DNA of 64,000 nucleotides from positions 1 through 64,000 of the forward strand of contig DASTMP010000048.1 of NCBI GenBank assembly GCA_035714085.1, read 5' to 3'. The notes under the pieces are model-generated. The model was not told where the DNA came from, did no database searches, and saw nothing but the letters and a program-made list of their open reading frames with translations. The position numbers and the translations under genes are program-made. This document shows, in pieces, positions 1 through 9,350 of the stretch; position 1 is the first letter of the stretch, and every line of letters begins with the position of its first letter. This stretch comes from JAJVID01 sp035714085 (GTDB taxonomy: Bacteria > Acidobacteriota > Blastocatellia > RBC074).

Positions 1-153
1 TACCCCTTTTGCCGGCTCGCCTTTGATGGTGACGCGTCCCGAGATGCTTGCAGTCCCCTGCATAGCGCCCATCGCCCGGGCTTCTGTCGTGAACTCGAAT
101 GGCAGGCTGCAAATGAGAGTGAGAGCGAGAATTGCAAACCAGTGATTCGACAT
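1..153 (-). CDS. Truncated exported protein, carboxypeptidase-regulatory-like start (partial)
   Basis: The window edge cuts this gene; only 51 N-terminal codons are present. The start ATG (153-151) follows a GGAGGAG Shine-Dalgarno sequence. Residues 1-27 form a signal peptide (hydrophobic FAILALTLICSLPF core, then a possible cleavage around EARA). Residues 36-51 (SISGRVTIKGEPAKGV) read like the first strand of a carboxypeptidase D regulatory-like (CarboxypepD_reg) fold, which is common at the N-terminus of acidobacterial secreted proteins and TonB receptors. The remainder lies outside the window, so the function is unknown. Confidence 0.6.
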   Translation of the reverse strand, partial: MSNHWFAILALTLICSLPFEFTTEARAMGAMQGTASISGRVTIKGEPAKGV

Positions 154-343
154 AGCTCCTCCGCTCTGACCGAAGATGAGTCAGTAAAAGTCGCCTATAT
201 CAAAAAAGACATGAATTGAAGGGGTGTAGCCATTTTAAGAGCAATCACAGCATCCTGGCAATGATGCAGTCTCCGTTGCGGAAAGATTGAAGATGGCAGA
301 AAAGCGCCCGTAAAAGGATTCTCGCGAGTCGCCAATGGCGGCC

Positions 344-772
344 TCACACATCAGTCTCTCCCAATTTGTGTATCCCCGTAGGATCTGGCGCTGCGAGCTG
401 GCGACTCGAATGGTATTTCGACAGTAGCCCGATTATGAATATAAGCAGGATGCCGGCGCTGTAAGCGAGCAAATCGTGATAATCAAATGTCGTACCAATG
501 ATAATTCTTGCCAGCCCAATGTGCTGTAACCCCAGTATTGACACCAAATTAAAATATTGCCCAATCTCGACAGCGAAGGAGAAAATTAACACGCATAATG
601 CAAGCCAGAAATAGTTGGCATTGATAACGCTTTTGCAAATGGTAAAGATCAAGATGACGACTAACATATCGCCAACGAATGGTCTTATTATGCGGTCATG
701 GATAAACAATGCGATGGAAATCTCGACCACAAACAGTCCGATGGATAAAAAGGCGTATTTACTCCTAGACAT
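344..772 (-). CDS. DUF2809 family small integral membrane protein
   Basis: A 142-residue protein with about four hydrophobic helices. RPFVGDMLVVILIFTICK at residues 30-47 and the following EIGQYFNL segment match the DUF2809 pattern (RPF.GD.LVV..., then a conserved E.xQ near the third helix). The family has no established biochemical function; its members are small inner-membrane proteins of about 120-140 residues, so this one is full length. No good Shine-Dalgarno sequence precedes the ATG. It lies downstream of two genes on the same strand. The membrane location is evident; the role is unknown. Confidence 0.6.
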   Translation of the reverse strand: MSRSKYAFLSIGLFVVEISIALFIHDRIIRPFVGDMLVVILIFTICKSVINANYFWLALCVLIFSFAVEIGQYFNLVSILGLQHIGLARIIIGTTFDYHDLLAYSAGILLIFIIGLLSKYHSSRQLAAPDPTGIHKLGETDV

Positions 773-839
773 GACTTAACTGCGGCAGGCTTTGATTGGC
801 GCGGAGATGTAGAATTTGCAGGGCGCCGCGCCTATCGGG

Positions 840-1340
840 CTATTGAATATCCTTTCTATTGCGCGATAGAGGAAAAGGCAAATCATTAGCCTCCATGCGG
901 CTGATTGAGATCTCCCGCGCATGTTTGGTGAATGTAAGAATGTTGCCTGAAGGCTCAGTATTATTGATAGCCAAGAAGCCGAATACGTGAAGTCGGTTGC
1001 CGAAACAAGCCAGGGGGCGCTCTCTGGTATATTCAATTTGATGAAGAGGCTTAAGCCCGGCGGTAAGCACGATAATGTGATTTACGCCGCGCGGCGTTAC
1101 TTCCCCTTTGACCAATTCTTGCAGGTCAACGACGGCATACCATTCTCCATCCACGCGCAAGTTGCAGGTGTGACTCAAGTGGGACAACCTGCGATCGGGA
1201 TCTATCGCCTTTGCGGCTACAAGCGCTCGATATAACTGCTCGCGGGTCGGTTGAAGGGGGCTTTGTTGCGCCCGGACAAGCGGCATTATCGAACATAAAA
1301 TAAGAATAGCAGAAATCAGGTATAGTCTCATTATATTCAT
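840..1340 (-). CDS. Exported hypothetical protein
   Basis: 166 residues beginning with a clear signal peptide (MNIMRLYLISAILILCSIMP, cleavage near VRAQQ). The mature part contains two cysteines (in the HTCNLRVDGEW and LACFGN segments) that could form a disulfide in the periplasm. I recognise no domain family. It starts four bases after the stop of the lytic-transglycosylase-like gene, so the two are probably one operon. An alternative start is the ATG three codons in. Confidence 0.5.
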   Translation of the reverse strand: MNIMRLYLISAILILCSIMPLVRAQQSPLQPTREQLYRALVAAKAIDPDRRLSHLSHTCNLRVDGEWYAVVDLQELVKGEVTPRGVNHIIVLTAGLKPLHQIEYTRERPLACFGNRLHVFGFLAINNTEPSGNILTFTKHAREISISRMEANDLPFPLSRNRKDIQ

Positions 1341-1344
1341 AATC

Positions 1345-2121
1345 CTAACGCTCTCTCCTCAAACGCTTGAATAGCCCGAGAACGTAATTGAGCTTATCAA
1401 CATAAAGTTCATCGCCCACATTATATAGATCCGCAATATTCTCAACAGTAAAGGATTTCCACGCTGATATTATACGTTCAACTCTCGCCTTGCGATATTT
1501 AATGTCAATGCCGGGCGGCAACCGTTTCGGATTAAGGTGGTTATTAAGTCTTACAATCACTTCTGTTGTCGAACCCACCCGATTAGCGACCACCGCAAAG
1601 TTTTCGTTCTGGCGCAATGAGGTTGTCTCGATTGGGCCATCTTCAAAGGTTTTATAAGTGGTTGTCGCCATTCTCGTGAATAAATATGCAATTCCAGCGC
1701 GGATATTCGTGGCGGGGGTATTTATCGGAACATTCCTGACTATATCAGTGCAAAGTTCCGGCGATATGATCAACTCCGATCCCTCCGAACGGGCATATCT
1801 TCCTACAACTCCATTTTTCAATGCCGTGTATCCCTTGTCACCGAGATTTCCGATCTGCATGACTCTCCCCTTCCAGGCTCTGGTTTTAGGGCCCCCACTC
1901 TCCACCCAAACGATAGCCTTGACCAGAAGCCAATCCACAGGAGAATATCCGGGAGACCCGGTAAGCCTTTTGTTGTAATCCGCAACCTCTTTCTGAATAA
2001 GCTGGTCATACAGGTCCCAATCCTTGTTCGTTATAGCGTCATCGACGGTATCTTTCCAACTCTTGGATAAACGACCATCAGTAGGCTTCATCACTTGTGT
2101 CATATATTCGAAGTGAGTCAT
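1345..2121 (-). CDS. Lytic-transglycosylase-like (SLT fold) protein
   Basis: About 258 residues from the chosen start. Around residues 70-80 LLVKAIVWVESGG matches the catalytic glutamate segment of goose-lysozyme/SLT transglycosylases (ES motif). It is followed by MQIGNLGD, and later by the NIRAGIAYLFTRMA helix that usually forms the back of the fold. Such enzymes cleave peptidoglycan between MurNAc and GlcNAc. No signal peptide is visible, which is unusual for a cell-wall enzyme and recalls phage or secretion-associated lysozymes. The ATG at 2121 is preferred over 2148 because GGAGG lies seven bases before it. It probably forms an operon with the exported protein downstream. Confidence 0.55.
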   Translation of the reverse strand: MTHFEYMTQVMKPTDGRLSKSWKDTVDDAITNKDWDLYDQLIQKEVADYNKRLTGSPGYSPVDWLLVKAIVWVESGGPKTRAWKGRVMQIGNLGDKGYTALKNGVVGRYARSEGSELIISPELCTDIVRNVPINTPATNIRAGIAYLFTRMATTTYKTFEDGPIETTSLRQNENFAVVANRVGSTTEVIVRLNNHLNPKRLPPGIDIKYRKARVERIISAWKSFTVENIADLYNVGDELYVDKLNYVLGLFKRLRRER

Positions 2122-2148
2122 CTCTATCCTCCACATGAACAATTTCAT

Positions 2149-2473
2149 GACTATGCCGGCGGCGGAAACGCCTATAGCTGCGAAGTGGTCATTTCAATCA
2201 TGGACGTCCATGCGTCAGGCCATTCTCAGCCTAAAATTTATATGTAGAAAGGTCGTTCGTGAGTCGAATACCAATATCACCAGCAAGTATTGTTCGATGC
2301 CTTCTACCTCGGTGATTACGTAATAGAGAAGGCATTGGATTTGAGAGCGCTTGCCGGGCTCAGATGAGGAACCGCCCGCCGTGATCAAACGCTGAAAGCT
2401 TCAATTGGGGCTGAGATGGCGCCTTTGCCGAAGCGTTGCGCAGGCGCTCTGATCAATGAGGCGCGTCGCCGAG
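2149..2473. other. Intergenic, no recognised content
   Basis: About 325 bases between two genes on the minus strand. A 62-codon plus-strand reading frame (2135-2323) has no ribosome-binding site or protein-like features. I see no hairpin, repeat or RNA gene. Confidence 0.4.
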
Positions 2474-5362
2474 TCATCGATTGTTACGTGGAGTGCTGTC
2501 TGGCAGCGATGACAACAATTCTTCGACCCTGGTGAAGTCCACCGGCTTGACAAGGTGTAATTGGAAACCGGCTACCTGCGTTCTCTGGCGGTCCTCCTCC
2601 TGGCCATAGCCGGTCATCGCCACCAACGTCATGTTTCTCAATGCCGGTTCCATGCGCAATCGCCGCGCCACCTCGTAACCGTCTATCTTGGGTAAGTCGA
2701 GATCGAGAAACATCACGTCGGGCCGGAACGCATGCGTCTCTTCCAAAGCGGACTGGCCGTCGTAGGCGAGTCTGACTTCGTGGCCGCGGAGCCGGAGGAG
2801 CACGGCCATGCTCTCCGCCGAATCCGCGTTGTCATCTACGATCAACACACGCCGCGGGCCGCTGGCGGGCGGCGTGGAGGAGTCTTCCGCTGGTTTCCGG
2901 ACGGGCTCATACTCAGGCTCGGTCAGGGCGGGCAGGCGCACCAGGAATTCACTACCCTTTCCCAGCCCCGCGCTGCGGGCCTCGATCTTGCCGCCGTGCA
3001 TCTCGACCAGGCGACGCACGAGCGTTAATCCGATTCCCAGACCGCCGTGTGAACGATCCGTCGAGCTTTCGACCTGCATGAACATGTCGAACACTTGCGG
3101 CAGCGCCTCAGGGGCAATTCCGACCCCGTTGTCGCGCACCCGCAGCACAGCCTCATTGGGCGCCCTCTGGGCGATTAGTTCAATACGCCCGCCATCCTCG
3201 GTATATTTAGCGGCGTTGTTGAGCAAGTTGGAGAGCACTTGAGCAAGACGGGCGGCGTCAGCCTCAACACGCACGGGACGATCAGGCAGCAAGACCGTTA
3301 GTTTGTGGCGATGAGCCTCGATCAACGGCCGGCTGGTTTCGACCGCGGTGGCGACGACTTCGGCCAGGTCTACAGGCGCTTTCTGCAAGCTGATTTTGCC
3401 CTGGCCGATGCGCGAAACTTCCAGCAGGTCATCCACCAGCCGGGCCATTTGTTGGATTTGTCGATCCATCAACTCGTTGGTTTGCGCCACTACCGCCGAA
3501 TCGTCGCCGCGCAACGAGAGAATCTGGACGGCGTTCCTGAGGGGAGCGAGCGGGTTTCGCAACTCGTGGGCCAGCGTCGCCAGGAAATCATCTTTGAGGC
3601 GGTCAGCCTCCCGCAACGCCTCTGTCTGGCGGCGGAGCGAATCCTCCATTTGCTTGAGTTCGGTGAGATCCAGTGTCACCCCGTCACAGAACAACGGCCG
3701 GCCATCGGCGTCATATGCGCGACGGCCACGGGCGGCAATCCAATGAAGGCTGCCGTCAGGCCAGATCACCCGATATTCATCCTGATACACCTCGCGATTC
3801 TGGATCGTTTGCCTAATGCGCTCCATGACTCGTTCACGGTCATCAGGATGAATCATTTCATTCAGGTCTTCATAGGTAAAGGGGTCGTCCGGCCCCCGAC
3901 CAAAGTTCGCCTTGCATGCGGCGGAACTAGTAAACTCGTTAGTGCGGAAATCTAAATGACAGCTTCCCAATTTGGCCGCTTCCAGAGCCGTCTCCAACCG
4001 TTGCTCGCTCTCGCGCAGTTTCTCTCTTGCGTGCTTGCGCTCGGTGATATCTATATCAATGCCGATCAACCGCAGAGGCCGGCCCGCATCGTCAAAGAAG
4101 ACTTTCCCCCGCGTAATCATCCAGTGGATGCTGCCGTCCGGCCAGATCACCCGAAATTCATCATCGTATTGACGACCGTCTACGACAGCGCGCCGCACGG
4201 CCTCTTCGGCGCCTGGCCGGTCTTCGGGGTGCACGAGTTTCAACCAATCCTCGTAGCCGCCGCTGAAGCCGCCGGGCGGCAGGCCGTATAGCGCCTCGGT
4301 CTCTTCAGACTTGACGACCTCATCGGTTTGGATAGTCCACTCGAAGGTGCCGAGCCGGGCAGTCTTTTGAGCGAGGTTCAGTCGCTCCTGATTTATGCGG
4401 AGCGCTTCACGCGCCCGCTTCTCCTCATCAATGTCCGTGATCAGGTCGACGCCCCCCACGATCTTGCCGCTGGCGTCACGGATCGGAGCGCCGCTGACAC
4501 GGATCCAAGCTTTTTTCCCGTCGCCCCGATGAAAAAGGATCTCTCTGCCGGCCACGACTTCCCCCTGAAGCGTCCTCGCCAGTACGGATTCATGACCCTC
4601 GATAGGACGATTGTTCACTTCATAAGTGAGCCACTCCCGATAAGATTCGATGTCCGGCGACATAACCATCGGGCGGCCGAGAATCTGCTCCACTTGTGGA
4701 TTGACCGTGACAATCCGCCCGCTTGGCGCTTCGGCCAGTATGACGCCGGCTGGAATGTGCTCGACGATGGCTTTCAAGCGCGCCCGTTCCGTCTCAAGCT
4801 CCACGATCAACCGCCCGCGCTCCGTGATCAACCGCTCGCGCTCCTCCCTCGCCAGCTCACGTTCAGTGATCTGCGCCTCCAATTCAATCTGTCTTTGTTC
4901 GTCTTCCCGCGCTCTGGCCTCGCCCCTTTGACGAGCGTTACGCGTCGTCTCAATCAGCCATATCAGTAGTCCGCCTATAGTCAGGAATAGCGTCAGGCGC
5001 TCCCAATCCGCAGTATCGAAATCGAAGAACGAGAAGCGTGGCTCCGTCAGGAAATATTGATTCGCCAGCCCGCAGAGCAGCGCAGCCACTAACCCGGGTC
5101 CAAGGCCGCCATGCCAGGCGCTCACCGCGACTGGAATCATAAACAGAGTCAGAGACAGATGCTCACTAAGCGCCCGTTCGAAAGGAAGACAGATTATTAA
5201 GGCGCCCCAACTGCTTATAATAGCCATACCATATCGCGCCGTTAGGCCAGGCGTTCGAGGAAATGTTTGAAGAAGCTTGCCGTAAGATAATCTCATTTGC
5301 GAATACTCTGAACGCGCGTTATTAGCGGAATACGTATTTAGAGTTTTATTCCAGACAAACAT
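2474..5362 (-). CDS. Membrane hybrid sensor histidine kinase (DUF4118-PAS3-HisKA-HATPase-REC)
   Basis: 962 residues. Residues about 45-145 form a KdpD-type DUF4118 four-helix membrane module, followed by a charged coiled coil. Three PAS/PAC domains follow at about 190-315, 325-445 and 450-580; the second and third are PAS_3-like with RVIWPDGS(I/L)HW. The HisKA domain has the phospho-acceptor in LAHELRNPLAPL near 605. The HATPase carries NLLNNAAKYT, DNGVGI and GGLGIGLTLVR. A C-terminal receiver (about 845-955) has VLIVDDNAD, the phospho-aspartate in MFLDLDLP and the lysine in LVKPVD. It is therefore a self-contained phosphorelay hybrid with no adjacent regulator. The start is uncertain: no Shine-Dalgarno sequence precedes 5362 and an internal ATG lies at 5296. 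Confidence 0.88.
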   Translation of the reverse strand: MFVWNKTLNTYSANNARSEYSQMRLSYGKLLQTFPRTPGLTARYGMAIISSWGALIICLPFERALSEHLSLTLFMIPVAVSAWHGGLGPGLVAALLCGLANQYFLTEPRFSFFDFDTADWERLTLFLTIGGLLIWLIETTRNARQRGEARAREDEQRQIELEAQITERELAREERERLITERGRLIVELETERARLKAIVEHIPAGVILAEAPSGRIVTVNPQVEQILGRPMVMSPDIESYREWLTYEVNNRPIEGHESVLARTLQGEVVAGREILFHRGDGKKAWIRVSGAPIRDASGKIVGGVDLITDIDEEKRAREALRINQERLNLAQKTARLGTFEWTIQTDEVVKSEETEALYGLPPGGFSGGYEDWLKLVHPEDRPGAEEAVRRAVVDGRQYDDEFRVIWPDGSIHWMITRGKVFFDDAGRPLRLIGIDIDITERKHAREKLRESEQRLETALEAAKLGSCHLDFRTNEFTSSAACKANFGRGPDDPFTYEDLNEMIHPDDRERVMERIRQTIQNREVYQDEYRVIWPDGSLHWIAARGRRAYDADGRPLFCDGVTLDLTELKQMEDSLRRQTEALREADRLKDDFLATLAHELRNPLAPLRNAVQILSLRGDDSAVVAQTNELMDRQIQQMARLVDDLLEVSRIGQGKISLQKAPVDLAEVVATAVETSRPLIEAHRHKLTVLLPDRPVRVEADAARLAQVLSNLLNNAAKYTEDGGRIELIAQRAPNEAVLRVRDNGVGIAPEALPQVFDMFMQVESSTDRSHGGLGIGLTLVRRLVEMHGGKIEARSAGLGKGSEFLVRLPALTEPEYEPVRKPAEDSSTPPASGPRRVLIVDDNADSAESMAVLLRLRGHEVRLAYDGQSALEETHAFRPDVMFLDLDLPKIDGYEVARRLRMEPALRNMTLVAMTGYGQEEDRQRTQVAGFQLHLVKPVDFTRVEELLSSLPDSTPRNNR

Positions 5363-5857
5363 CTACACTAACAACCGCAATGAAAATTGCAACCCTCAAT
5401 CGCATGGCAAACTGCAAAATTATGATCCAGGCATTGCAGGCAATGATTCTGCCGGGGCTGCGTTTGCGGGGGGCGCGGCGAAGGGGGAGACGCTCTATGC
5501 GAAAGGCGTCTGCCGCCCGTTGCTGGCGGGACCAGCATTGCGCCAGCGAGCGCCGGAAATTCTGAAGAGTCCCCGAACAGCCCGGATGTTTACTGCCCAA
5601 GAGAAGTCAAGATGTCTATCTTGACCTCGTATCTCTTGATGTTTAGGATGCAAACGCTCTCCAACATTTAGGGGCATTTAAGGGCAGTAGGGAACCGATC
5701 CCGCCGTCTGACGCATCATCTTTTCGTCGCGCGCCGGCTCAAGTTTTCGTCGCGCGATGGCTCAAGCAAATCTTTGATTACAGCGCGGAAATGACCGCGC
5801 AACTGCTCGCGCCGCGCCCTCAAGCGCAAGACAGGCGTGAGACATTCGTAGCGCTTT
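5363..5857. other. Divergent intergenic region upstream of the carotenoid operon
   Basis: 495 bases between the divergent kinase and crtB. It must hold the promoters of both. It contains a tandem pair of 23-bp direct repeats (5721-5766, listed separately) and a small hairpin near 5590-5612 (GTCAAGAT...ATCTTGAC). Short reading frames here look like chance. Confidence 0.4.
5721..5766. repeat. Two tandem 23-bp direct repeats, operator-like
   Basis: Units 5721-5743 and 5744-5766 share TTTTCGTCGCGCG, then CC or AT, then GGCTCAAG: 21 of 23 bases identical. The 23-bp period is about two helical turns, so a protein would meet both copies on the same face of DNA. They lie about 92 bases before the first gene of the carotenoid operon, fitting an operator, although no regulator gene is adjacent. 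Confidence 0.45.
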
Positions 5858-6883
5858 ATGCCTGAGTCTGTTGAATATGGAATGACGCCCGTCCCCACTG
5901 GCGTTTGGAGTGAGAGTGAGTGGCGCCGGCTTGAGCGGCTAACTAATGTCCGCGCGCTCCAGACGAGCTCCGAAGACGCGGCCTGGGAAATCATCATCCG
6001 GCAGGCGCGGGCAGTGTTGCGCGCCTACAGCACGAGCTTCTTCATCGTCACTCGATTTCTCCCTCTACATAAACGCTCTCAAGTTGAAGCCGTTTACGCC
6101 GCGGTTCGCTACCCTGACGAGATCGTGGACAGCTTTCCGCTGGCGCCCGCCGAGCGTATGCGCCGTCTCGACGTCTGGGCCGCGCAGTATGAAGAAGCTC
6201 TGACCGCCGATTCAATCAAGGATTCGCTAAGCCGCGGAACGCCGTGTTTCCTGGCGAGTTTCAGCCGCGTCGTGCGCGAAGCCGCGATTCCGCCGGAACA
6301 TTACCGCTCCTTCATCGCCGCCATGCGACTAGATGTTTGTCCGCGCCGCTTCCTCACGCTCGATGATTTGATCGATTCATACATCTACGGCAGCGCGATT
6401 GTCGTCGGATACTTTCTGACTTACATCTACGGCGCGCCGAATGAAAGCGACTTTGCGCGGGCGTTGGTAAGCGCCCGCTACCTCGGCGTCGCGCTGCAAT
6501 TGACGAACTTTTTGCGCGACGTGGGCGAGGACCAGCGGCGCGGGCGGCTCTATTTGCCGCTCGACTTGCTGCGCGATGAAGGCGTCCGGGAGGCGGACGC
6601 CGCCGATCCGCGACAGCAGGCGGCGCTCAATCGCGTGTTGCGGAGGATGGCCGCTGTCGCCGAAGACTACTATGCCCGCTCGCTCGCCGACCTCGACGCT
6701 TTCTCCGCCGACAGTCAAACGGCGATTCGCGCCTGCATCGACGTTTACCGCCGGCTCAACGAGCGCATCAGTCGCAGCCCACGCGGGTTACTGCATCGTG
6801 AAAGCGTCCCGTTGAGCGAGAAGTTCAGGGCGCTTCCGCCAAGCAAATACTGGCGTTTGCCGCTCGCTTACCTGGCGCGGTAA
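5858..6883 (+). CDS. crtB: Phytoene/squalene synthase family enzyme
   Basis: 341 residues, the normal length. The enzyme condenses two prenyl diphosphates head to head; with the GGPP synthase in the same operon the expected product is C40 phytoene. The first aspartate-rich motif is YPDEIVD (residues 85-91), an uncommon variant of the usual CR.xDD.xD form. The second is canonical, LTNFLRDVGED (215-225), followed by GRLYLP. The STSF segment near 58-61 and the C-terminal PLAYLAR are also typical. It is first in the carotenoid operon. No clear Shine-Dalgarno sequence precedes the ATG; ATG at 5882 is an alternative. A squalene-type role cannot be excluded from sequence alone. Confidence 0.88.
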   Translation: MPESVEYGMTPVPTGVWSESEWRRLERLTNVRALQTSSEDAAWEIIIRQARAVLRAYSTSFFIVTRFLPLHKRSQVEAVYAAVRYPDEIVDSFPLAPAERMRRLDVWAAQYEEALTADSIKDSLSRGTPCFLASFSRVVREAAIPPEHYRSFIAAMRLDVCPRRFLTLDDLIDSYIYGSAIVVGYFLTYIYGAPNESDFARALVSARYLGVALQLTNFLRDVGEDQRRGRLYLPLDLLRDEGVREADAADPRQQAALNRVLRRMAAVAEDYYARSLADLDAFSADSQTAIRACIDVYRRLNERISRSPRGLLHRESVPLSEKFRALPPSKYWRLPLAYLAR

Positions 6884-6888
6884 GCAAA

Positions 6889-6976
6889 GAGAGACGGGCC
6901 GACGGGGAGAGGAGGAGAAGATGAACGCACAAAATTCAAACGCGGAGGCTGGACCGGAAAAATCGCCCCGTCTCTC
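6889..6976. repeat. Imperfect inverted repeat spanning the crtI-like start
   Basis: GAGAGACGGGCCGA (6889-6902) pairs with TCGCCCCGTCTCTC (6963-6976) with one mismatch. G-rich satellite-like sequence continues on both sides. The loop contains the GGAGGAG ribosome-binding site and the ATG of the next gene. The right arm and its continuation to about 7000 encode residues 14-28 of that protein. This looks like an interspersed repeat inserted at the junction; it could also modulate translation. Confidence 0.45.
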
Positions 6977-8498
6977 CGTCGCCCCGTCCCCCCATCTTCC
7001 GCTTTCCGTCATCATCATTGGAGGCGGCATGGGCGGCCTGAGCGCCGCGATTCACCTGCGCCTGGCCGGTTATGAGGTGACGATCTACGAGGCGAACGAG
7101 CGCGTTGGGGGGCGCGCCAATCGAATCGAGCGCGACGGCTTTCGCTTCGACACCGGCCCGTCGCTACTCAACTACCCGTGGGTCTTCGAGCGGCTGTTTG
7201 AGGCGGCCGGGCGCCGGTTGGGCGATTACGTGAGGCTGCTCGCGGTTGACCCTTCAGTGAGCTTTCAATGGGCCGACGGCGGGCGATTGACGCTGTCGAG
7301 CGACGTGAGGCGATTGCTCGCCGAATGTGAGCGCGTCGAACCCGGCTCGCGCCCCGCCATGCTCGCCTTCCTGCGCGACGCGGGAGCGAAGTATCAGACC
7401 GCCTTCGAAAAACTGGTATGCGGCAACGCGGATCATCCGGCGCCATGGCTCGGGCGTCTCTCGCTCGGCGAACTCGCGCGACTCGGGGTGTGGCGATCGC
7501 TCGACGGCGAGTTGGGCCGCTTCTTCCGCAGTCGCTATCTGCGCGAAGCCTTAGGCTCATATGCGATGTACCTCGGAGGCTCGCCTTACAAGTTACCGGG
7601 CCTGTTTTCCATCCTGCCTTACGGCGAGCTGGCATACGGCCTTTGGCTGCCCGCAGGCGGCATTTACAGTTTGGTCGAAGGCGTCGCAGCGTTGGCGCGC
7701 GAGTTGGGCGTTGTCATTCACCCCAATCATCGCGTGCATCGAATCATCACGCGAGGGCGGCAGGTCACGGGCGTCGAACTCGCCGACGGCCGCAGACATC
7801 ATTCACGTCTCGTGGTTTCAAATGTGGACGCGCCCACGACAAAGACGGAATTGATCGGCGATCAATCGCTCGCCGCGCGAATGCGTCCTCAGGCCATGAA
7901 GACGAAGATGACGCCGGGCGTGCTGACCTTCTATTGGGGCGTTCGCGGACGGGTGGAGGAGATCGGGCATCACACCATCTTCCTGCCGCGCGACTTCCGG
8001 GCGGCATTTGACGATTTGTTTCTGGCGAAGCGCATCCCGCGTGATTTGCCTTTCTATGTGAGTGTGCCGTCGGCTACCGATCCGACGCTCGCCCCCGCTG
8101 GCTCGAGCGTGATGTTCGTCCTGGCGCCTACGCCCCTGCTGAGTCAACTGCCGCGCCTCGACTGGGCCGAAGCCACGCGGGCGGTCAAGTCGCAAGTCTT
8201 GGATCGACTGCGGCTGCACGGGCTCGATCTCGCGCCGGAACGCATCGTGGTTGAGGAGGTCTACACGCCGCAGGAATGGCGGAGGCGGTTCGGTCTTTAC
8301 GACGGCTCGGCCTTCGGCGCGGCGCATACCTTCTTTCAAATCGGTCCGTTTCGCGCCCGCAATTACGCCGAGGAAGTGGACGGACTCTTCTACGTCGGCG
8401 CGAGCACGACGCCGGGCACGGGCCTGCCGATGGTCGCGCTCAGCGGCAAGCTCGTAGCGGAGCGCATTCAACAGAAGTCTCCGGTAGTCAGAGGATGA
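6921..8498 (+). CDS. CrtI-type carotenoid desaturase (first copy)
   Basis: 525 residues. An FAD-binding Rossmann motif, VIIIGGGMGGLSAA (residues 30-43), opens the conserved part, followed by YEANERVGGRANR and RFDTGPSLL. The C-terminal FAD motif is GLFYVGASTTPGTGLPMV. This is the phytoene desaturase/CrtI-CrtN-CrtD superfamily. A GAGGAGGAG Shine-Dalgarno sequence supports the ATG at 6921. The first 28 residues are poorly conserved and partly encoded by an inverted repeat, so they are probably an add-on. With a second paralogue at 12267, one copy is expected to turn phytoene into lycopene or neurosporene and the other to desaturate at C3,4; I cannot say which is which. Confidence 0.85.
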   Translation: MNAQNSNAEAGPEKSPRLSVAPSPHLPLSVIIIGGGMGGLSAAIHLRLAGYEVTIYEANERVGGRANRIERDGFRFDTGPSLLNYPWVFERLFEAAGRRLGDYVRLLAVDPSVSFQWADGGRLTLSSDVRRLLAECERVEPGSRPAMLAFLRDAGAKYQTAFEKLVCGNADHPAPWLGRLSLGELARLGVWRSLDGELGRFFRSRYLREALGSYAMYLGGSPYKLPGLFSILPYGELAYGLWLPAGGIYSLVEGVAALARELGVVIHPNHRVHRIITRGRQVTGVELADGRRHHSRLVVSNVDAPTTKTELIGDQSLAARMRPQAMKTKMTPGVLTFYWGVRGRVEEIGHHTIFLPRDFRAAFDDLFLAKRIPRDLPFYVSVPSATDPTLAPAGSSVMFVLAPTPLLSQLPRLDWAEATRAVKSQVLDRLRLHGLDLAPERIVVEEVYTPQEWRRRFGLYDGSAFGAAHTFFQIGPFRARNYAEEVDGLFYVGASTTPGTGLPMVALSGKLVAERIQQKSPVVRG

Positions 8499-8531
8499 AG
8501 ACTTCGCTGCGATATTTGGAAATTCGAACAG

Positions 8532-9296
8532 ATGCGCGTCGAGTGTTACGGTTCAGGATCACGAGTCTATTTCGGATTGCACGGGTGGAGCGGCGATCAC
8601 ACCACGTTCGCGCCGCTCACCCGATATTTGCCGTCGGACGTCGCCCTCTACAGCGCGGACCTGCCCGGCTATGGCAGTTCGGCCGCGCCGCAACGCTGGG
8701 AGTTGGCGGCGATCACGGATGAAATTGCGCGCGCGATCGCCGCCGTCGGCGCGCCCGTCGCAGTCATCGGCAATTGCAGCGGGGCCGTCTTCGCCCTCCT
8801 GGCCGCCGAGCGCCTCACCCGGAGCATCGAGCGGTTGATCCTGATTGATCCTTTCGCTTATCTGCCCTGGTACTTCAAAATTTTTCTTCACAAGCGCATC
8901 GGGCGTTACGCCTACTATTCGACCTTCGCCAATCCGGTGGGGCGGTGGTTGACCAACTTGTCGCTCAGCAAGCATCGCGCGGCGGACACGAACCTGACCG
9001 AGTCCTTTGTCTCGGTCAGTCATGATGTGGCTTACCGTTACCTGGCGCTTCTGGGCGAGCTTGATGACATCGGCCGGTTCAGCCGCCTGCGCCTGCCAGT
9101 GGATCTGATCTACGGCGCGCGCACCTTCGGCGCGATCAAGAAATCGATCGCGCTGTGGCGCGGCGTCTGGCCTCACGCCCGCTGCCACGAACTCGCGGGC
9201 GCGGGACACTTGCCTATCCAGGAGGCCACCAGGCAGTTGAGCGAAATCGTCTGGAGCGCAGGCATCCCTGCCTGCGACTTCCCCGGCAATAGCTGA
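8532..9296 (+). CDS. Alpha/beta-hydrolase in the carotenoid operon
   Basis: 254 residues with an alpha/beta-hydrolase fold. The oxyanion-hole segment is GLHGWSGDHTTF (15-26), ADLPGYGSS follows, the nucleophile elbow is GNCSG, an acidic residue lies in the DLIYGARTFG strand, and the catalytic histidine is in GAGHLPIQEA. It could act on a carotenoid ester or acyl sugar, but nothing in the sequence fixes a substrate. It lies 33 bases after the first desaturase. The last ~13 codons (from GCAGGCATCC at 9257) come from an inverted repeat element, so the C-terminal tail SAGIPACDFPGNS is repeat-derived. Confidence 0.75.
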   Translation: MRVECYGSGSRVYFGLHGWSGDHTTFAPLTRYLPSDVALYSADLPGYGSSAAPQRWELAAITDEIARAIAAVGAPVAVIGNCSGAVFALLAAERLTRSIERLILIDPFAYLPWYFKIFLHKRIGRYAYYSTFANPVGRWLTNLSLSKHRAADTNLTESFVSVSHDVAYRYLALLGELDDIGRFSRLRLPVDLIYGARTFGAIKKSIALWRGVWPHARCHELAGAGHLPIQEATRQLSEIVWSAGIPACDFPGNS

Positions 9297-9332
9297 CTGA
9301 CCGGAGCAAGCAGGCAAGGATGCCTGCGCTCC
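9253..9332. repeat. Inverted repeat, 23-bp arms, at the hydrolase-crtE junction
   Basis: The left arm (9253-9275, GGAGCGCAGGCATCCCTGC...) and right arm (9310-9332) are reverse complements with one mismatch, separated by 34 bases. The element begins inside the hydrolase gene, supplies its stop codon, and ends 18 bases before the crtE ATG. It looks like an interspersed REP-type palindrome. Confidence 0.75.
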
Positions 9333-9350
9333 CAGGCATTGCGTGAACAT

